From: a virus
Reading direction: 5' to 3' (one strand)
Length of the DNA: 41,342 nucleotides
Virus record (IMG/VR): IMGVR_UViG_3300028025_002236
Span: 1 to 41,342 of that record
The notes beneath the pieces were generated by a model, which saw only the letters and a program-made list of their open reading frames with translations, was not told where the DNA came from and did no database searches. Of this stretch, positions 39,232 to 41,342 are shown piece after piece; position 1 is the stretch's first letter, and the number at the start of each line of letters is the position of its first letter. Both the position numbers and the translations under genes were made by a program.

Positions 39232-39411
39232 TCAGCAAGAGTGCCTATTAGCTAATTTCACAGCTTCCCGATACATCAACCAACCACGCGCCGACACAGC
39301 CGTAGTATAAAAATCGCATTTAGCGCACCAAATAATATACGGGTGCGATCCGTTCTCACGCGTTATCGTTGTCCCCACGCGTAGTTCCACGCGTTGTCGT
39401 TGTCCACTCAT
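39232..39411 (-). CDS. 59-residue Cys-containing protein
   Basis: The ORF begins MSGQRQRVELRVGTTITREN and has HPYIIWCAKCDFYTTAVSAR with a C-x2-C pair and a final RHSC. The ATG at 39411 has GAAAGGA ten bases upstream; an in-frame TTG at 39417 is less likely. It carries motif copies 4 and 5 in its first 18 codons, in different reading frames. Confidence 0.65.
   Translation of the reverse strand: MSGQRQRVELRVGTTITRENGSHPYIIWCAKCDFYTTAVSARGWLMYREAVKLANRHSC
39359..39371 (-). promoter_or_regulatory. Repeat motif copy 4, CAACGATAACGCG
   Basis: Exact consensus match within the 39232-39411 gene, read as ACG ATA ACG (T-I-T), a different frame from copies 1 and 2. Confidence 0.65.
39390..39402 (-). 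promoter_or_regulatory. Repeat motif copy 5, CAACGACAACGCG
   Basis: Identical in sequence to copies 1 and 2, but read as CAA CGA CAA CGC (Q-R-Q-R), the third frame. It lies near the start of the 39232-39411 gene. Confidence 0.65.
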
Positions 39412-39439
39412 ACCCAAAAAATCCTTTCAATAAGTAGGT

Positions 39440-39474
39440 AAGAGGCGCACGCTTAGGGAACGCGCGCCCCTCTT
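39440..39474. repeat. GC-rich inverted repeat between small genes
   Basis: AAGAGG-CGCACG (39440-39451) pairs with CGCGCG-CCCC-TCTT (39461-39474) with a 2-base bulge and one mismatch. It has no T-run on either side, so it is not a standard terminator. TTGACA on the minus strand (39479-39474) abuts it, but there is no good -10. Confidence 0.45.
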
Positions 39475-39485
39475 GTCAAATAAAC

Positions 39486-39635
39486 CTAGATTACCCCTAA
39501 ACCTTGCCCGATCCGTACCACAACCACGGCAAAAGCTTTTAATAAAGCCCAACCCATAGCCAACCCGATCAAAATAGTGAGTATATCGGCTACTAACTCA
39601 CCCCGTGGGGTAAGTCGCGCGTTATTGTTGTTCAT
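39486..39635 (-). CDS. 49-residue membrane protein
   Basis: The ORF begins MNNNNARLTPRGELVADILT and has ILIGLAMGWALLKAFAVVVV, a single or hairpin hydrophobic segment (about residues 17-42). GAGGTG lies upstream; the start overlaps the previous gene by 14 bases. Motif copy 6 overlies its first codons. Confidence 0.62.
   Translation of the reverse strand: MNNNNARLTPRGELVADILTILIGLAMGWALLKAFAVVVVRIGQGLGVI
39618..39630 (-). promoter_or_regulatory. Repeat motif copy 6, CAACAATAACGCG (one mismatch)
   Basis: One mismatch. It begins just after the ATG of the 39486-39635 gene and overlaps the end of the upstream gene, so it could affect translation initiation as well. Confidence 0.42.
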
Positions 39636-39768
39636 TAGCCAACACCTCACGTCTAAACATAGCCAAAGCCTCACGCTCTGTGTAGTAATAATATCTGCGC
39701 GTTACCCAATAGCCCCCAACAATGTCGGACACAACCCACGCGCCCTCGTAATTCTTTTCTATTGTCAT
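39622..39768 (-). CDS. 48-residue conserved-type phage protein
   Basis: The ORF begins MTIEKNYEGAWVVSDIVGGY and has WVTRRYYYYTEREALAMFRR. The WxVSDIVGGY-WVxRRYYYYTxxEALxxFRxE pattern is typical of small actinophage proteins (memory). Function unknown. Confidence 0.66.
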   Translation of the reverse strand: MTIEKNYEGAWVVSDIVGGYWVTRRYYYYTEREALAMFRREVLANEQQ

Positions 39769-39809
39769 ACTTATCCAATCCGATCGCCTACCCTAAGCGA
39801 TCAAGGAAA

Positions 39810-39833
39810 CCCCCAACGCTCACCGATTGGGGG
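39810..39833 (-). terminator. Leftward intrinsic terminator
   Basis: On the minus strand CCCCCAA and TTGGGGG form a 7-bp stem with a G-T extension, followed by TTTCCTT. It lies just downstream of the 39847-40272 gene. An adjacent inverted repeat, GATCGC/GCGATC (39782-39787 with 39797-39802), may be regulatory. Confidence 0.72.
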
Positions 39834-39846
39834 CAACCTTGACTAA

Positions 39847-40272
39847 TTAGATTTGCTCTCTATCTAAAATACACCCGTGGCACTCACAAGGCACAAAACC
39901 TGAGATAGTAGCGTCCCAATCTTTGCGTGCCTTTGATAAAGTCTCAAATTTCTTAGACTCTCTATGAATTGTGCCATATGGGCACAAAATAACTATTTCA
40001 TAATATCTTTGTGCGCCTTTATCGTATCTACTACTTACAATGACAGACAAAGACTCAACCTCGCCCAATACTTTCACGCCCTTGAAATCTGCGATTTTAG
40101 AATTAAAAAAACGCATAGTTTGAGGCTTAAAGTAAAAGGTGCCGTTTTCCTTTTCTGCGATTTGTGACTCGTGCCAAATTTCGGCCGGCCTTGTCGGATA
40201 ATTTCTACACCCATTGCAAGAACACGCGAAACGCTCAATATATGTTCTTTTCTTTTGTTGCTTTGTTTCCAT
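39847..40272 (-). CDS. Cys-cluster protein of unknown function
   Basis: A 141-aa protein. FACSCNGCRNYPTRPAEIW (residues 15-33) contains three cysteines, and the C-terminus has FVPCECHGCILDREQ with three more, so N- and C-terminal cysteines could jointly bind zinc or a cluster. Between them lies a beta-rich domain (VKVLGEVESLSVIVSSRYD) resembling a small beta barrel. AAAGGGTTACAA precedes the ATG. No family is recognised. Confidence 0.72.
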   Translation of the reverse strand: METKQQKKRTYIERFACSCNGCRNYPTRPAEIWHESQIAEKENGTFYFKPQTMRFFNSKIADFKGVKVLGEVESLSVIVSSRYDKGAQRYYEIVILCPYGTIHRESKKFETLSKARKDWDATISGFVPCECHGCILDREQI

Positions 40273-40309
40273 TTGTAACCCTTTTCTACCCTAAACCACG
40301 CGCCCTATA

Positions 40310-40322
40310 CGCGTTGGCGTTG
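40310..40322 (-). promoter_or_regulatory. Repeat motif copy 7, CAACGCCAACGCG, near a promoter
   Basis: Exact consensus match, non-coding. It starts six bases after the extended -10 box at 40328-40333, at the expected transcription start, upstream of the 39847-40272 gene. Confidence 0.7.
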
Positions 40323-40327
40323 CTCCC

Positions 40328-40335
40328 AATATACC
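40328..40335 (-). promoter_or_regulatory. Putative extended -10 promoter
   Basis: On the minus strand the -10 TATATT (40333-40328) is preceded by TGG, giving an extended -10 box without a recognisable -35. The expected start lies at about motif copy 7 (40310-40322), as for a steric-block operator. The next gene starts at 40272. Confidence 0.48.
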
Positions 40336-40361
40336 AGCTTTTTGCTAGTTATGAGATGAAA

Positions 40362-40386
40362 GACACCAGACAAAGCGCCTGGTGTC
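40362..40386 (-). terminator. Leftward terminator
   Basis: A perfect 8-bp stem, GACACCAG/CTGGTGTC, with a 9-base loop. On the minus strand it is followed by TTTCAT. It would end transcription from the 40400-41084 genes. The T-run is short. Confidence 0.6.
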
Positions 40387-40399
40387 AATCAACCCTCAA

Positions 40400-40612
40400 C
40401 TATCCCTCAAACGCCAAACGTTGCACGTCCTGACCCTCACCCTCAAGAGTCACCGAACGCGTGCCGTCCACATTAACCCACAACCTGAAACGCGCCCCAC
40501 ACTCACACAACGCGTCCAAATCGTTCAAGGCCTCCATCTCCCACACTTCACGGGTGGAACGATCACAACTCAAACACCTAACCTCAACAATGCCGTGATA
40601 GGTAGCACTCAT
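40400..40612 (-). CDS. 70-residue zinc-ribbon-like protein
   Basis: The ORF begins MSATYHGIVEVRCLSCDRST and has DALCECGARFRLWVNVDG, giving C-x2-C and C-x-C pairs (residues 13/16 and about 36/38) and a beta-ribbon. The ATG overlaps the preceding TGA (ATGA). Small zinc ribbons are often transcription-related, but no function is assigned. Confidence 0.66.
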   Translation of the reverse strand: MSATYHGIVEVRCLSCDRSTREVWEMEALNDLDALCECGARFRLWVNVDGTRSVTLEGEGQDVQRLAFEG

Positions 40613-40893
40613 CTCTCATCCACCCCATAACTCAACCATTGATCACACAACACATCAACAATCTCACCAACAGGCAAAGACGCAGAAATCGCGTCATTTA
40701 AATCATTACACGCCCCACCACTAGTTTGCCACTCAATACGATTGCCCTCATCACTCAAACCCACAAAAACATCAAAACCCTCACCCAAACCAACAACACG
40801 AACATAATTTGGGTACTCGTGAGACACAACAACACCCGACAACCTCTCACCCAACACAATACAAACGTCCTCAACTAAATTGTTTTTTTGCAT
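40609..40893 (-). CDS. 94-residue acidic protein
   Basis: The ORF begins MQKNNLVEDVCIVLGERLSG, runs through a beta region VVVSHEYPNYVRVVGLGEGF, and ends VGEIVDVLCDQWLSYGVDER. Acidic overall. The ATG at 40893 overlaps the previous TAA (TAATG); longer upstream starts are rejected. Unknown function. Confidence 0.65.
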   Translation of the reverse strand: MQKNNLVEDVCIVLGERLSGVVVSHEYPNYVRVVGLGEGFDVFVGLSDEGNRIEWQTSGGACNDLNDAISASLPVGEIVDVLCDQWLSYGVDER

Positions 40894-41084
40894 TAGTTCA
40901 CACTCGCAACATAAACACAAAATACCCAAGTGCTCACCAAAGCAATAGCCAAATAGGTATCACTTTCGGCATATCTAACACGATCCACGGCATTAGATAA
41001 ATGAAACCTCACACTATCTACGGCATTAGATAGATGAAACTTAGTAGCCTCCACCCGTCTATATGTCTTAGAATAAATATACAT
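40893..41084 (-). CDS. 63-residue membrane protein with tandem 11-residue repeat
   Basis: The ORF begins MYIYSKTYRRVEATK, then FHLSNAVDSVR and FHLSNAVDRVR as two tandem 11-residue repeats, then a hydrophobic C-terminus (TYLAIALVSTWVFCVYVASV). It is the first gene of the leftward arm. GAGGGA lies only 2-3 bases before the ATG, an unusually short spacing. Confidence 0.58.
   Translation of the reverse strand: MYIYSKTYRRVEATKFHLSNAVDSVRFHLSNAVDRVRYAESDTYLAIALVSTWVFCVYVASVN
40982..41040. repeat. Tandem 33-bp repeat inside the first leftward gene
   Basis: The copies at 40982-41007 and 41015-41040 share CACGGCATTAGATA-like sequence plus ATGAAAC and are 33 bases apart, so the protein repeats 11 residues. 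The second copy contains the inverted repeat TATCTA CGGCAT TAGATA (41015-41032). Confidence 0.7.
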
Positions 41085-41342
41085 ATTCCCTCAATCTGTA
41101 AAAGTGACCCCTAATGATCACACTAAAATCATCCCACAACCACAAACCAAACACAACCCCAAACAACCCCAAACCCCAAAACGTTACCAAATCGTTATAA
41201 AGCTTTACACACAACCAACAACCAAACACCAACCAAACCAAAACCCAAACCCACCCCTAAACGCCTTACAAATTGCCACTAGAAATCACCAACAAACGCC
41301 CTAGACATAACCCACCAACAACCCCCCCAAACACCCTGGGTC
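41085..41342. other. Gene-free, C/A-skewed terminal region
   Basis: This 258-base tract is almost only C and A on the + strand (ACCCCAAAC-type words), hence G/T on the minus strand. An AAAGCTTT palindrome lies at 41199-41206, next to TATAAA on + and TATAAC on the minus strand, which could be -10 boxes. No believable gene was found: the + frame at 41104-41304 is low-complexity Pro/Gln/Asn/Thr/Lys. It lies between the leftward arm and terL if the genome is circular or permuted, so it may hold divergent promoters or a packaging or replication signal. Confidence 0.55.

Noticed and set aside
39440-39479. TTGACA as a promoter for the 39232-39411 gene
   Set aside because: At 17-18 bases there is only CTAAGC/TAAGCG as -10, and a GC-rich hairpin fills the spacer, so it is listed only as an inverted repeat.
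41104-41304. 66-residue + strand ORF in the C/A-rich end
   Set aside because: Low-complexity Pro/Gln/Asn/Thr/Lys composition follows directly from the base skew; there is no Shine-Dalgarno and no folded-protein character.

Overview
The window looks like an essentially complete tailed-phage genome of an actinobacterial host, opened just upstream of the terminase gene. Three things support this: a full phage head, tail and replication gene set; a WhiB-type iron-sulfur protein (a family confined to Actinobacteria and their phages); and AT-rich coding sequence packed with TAATG, ATGA and GTGA gene junctions. A low-GC freshwater actinobacterium of the Nanopelagicales (acI) kind is my best guess for the host, but that is inference. 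I see no integrase, excisionase, recognisable repressor, tRNA, rRNA or CRISPR array, so a lytic lifestyle is the default reading. There is no tape-measure, sheath or baseplate set, and there is a tail-tube-adaptor-like protein, so a short-tailed (podovirus-like) virion is most likely.

Layout. (1) 39-27929, + strand, late genes: large terminase, portal, three small proteins, three long structural proteins (1632, 384 and 367 aa), scaffold, major capsid protein, and a hairpin terminator at 13360-13388. A first fibre block follows (13406-17135: collagen-like and beta-rich fibres), then a TPR glycosyltransferase, a run of tiny basic or Cys-rich proteins, and the adaptor-like tail protein. A second fibre block (20419-23591) contains two paralogous glycine-rich adhesins. 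Last come a holin candidate with an M23 peptidase, a terminator, a secreted Pro/Thr/Ser-rich protein, two membrane proteins and a 733-aa tail protein. (2) 27926-28618: an inverted HNH endonuclease, a strong terminator and a palindrome-rich control region. (3) 28619-36062, + strand, replication and regulation: a RecB/Cas4-type nuclease split into two ORFs, a DnaB/RecA-like ATPase, a Holliday-junction-type nuclease, a C5 cytosine methyltransferase, a primase split into zinc and TOPRIM proteins, a proteasome/HslV-like peptidase, a metallophosphatase, a sigma-like factor and an MptE/DUF115-like protein. (4) 36059-41084, - strand: a glycosyltransferase, a possible nuclease, a membrane-anchored lytic transglycosylase, WhiB, and about 17 tiny genes, many with paired cysteines. 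(5) 41085-41342: a gene-free tract that is C/A-rich on the + strand.

The most interesting signals are these. First, a 13-bp asymmetric motif, CAACGNNAACGCG, occurs at least six times exactly and twice with one mismatch. All copies have the same orientation and all lie in the leftward arm; they use all three reading frames, and one sits inside a promoter spacer. This resembles the stoperator systems of mycobacteriophages. Second, the split RecB/Cas4-like nuclease has its probable four Fe-S cysteines and its active-site motifs divided between two polypeptides separated by two unrelated small genes. Third, there is a phage-encoded proteasome-like peptidase. Fourth, three adjacent genes end in K-V-(S/D)-A-stop, and those codons double as the Shine-Dalgarno of the next gene.
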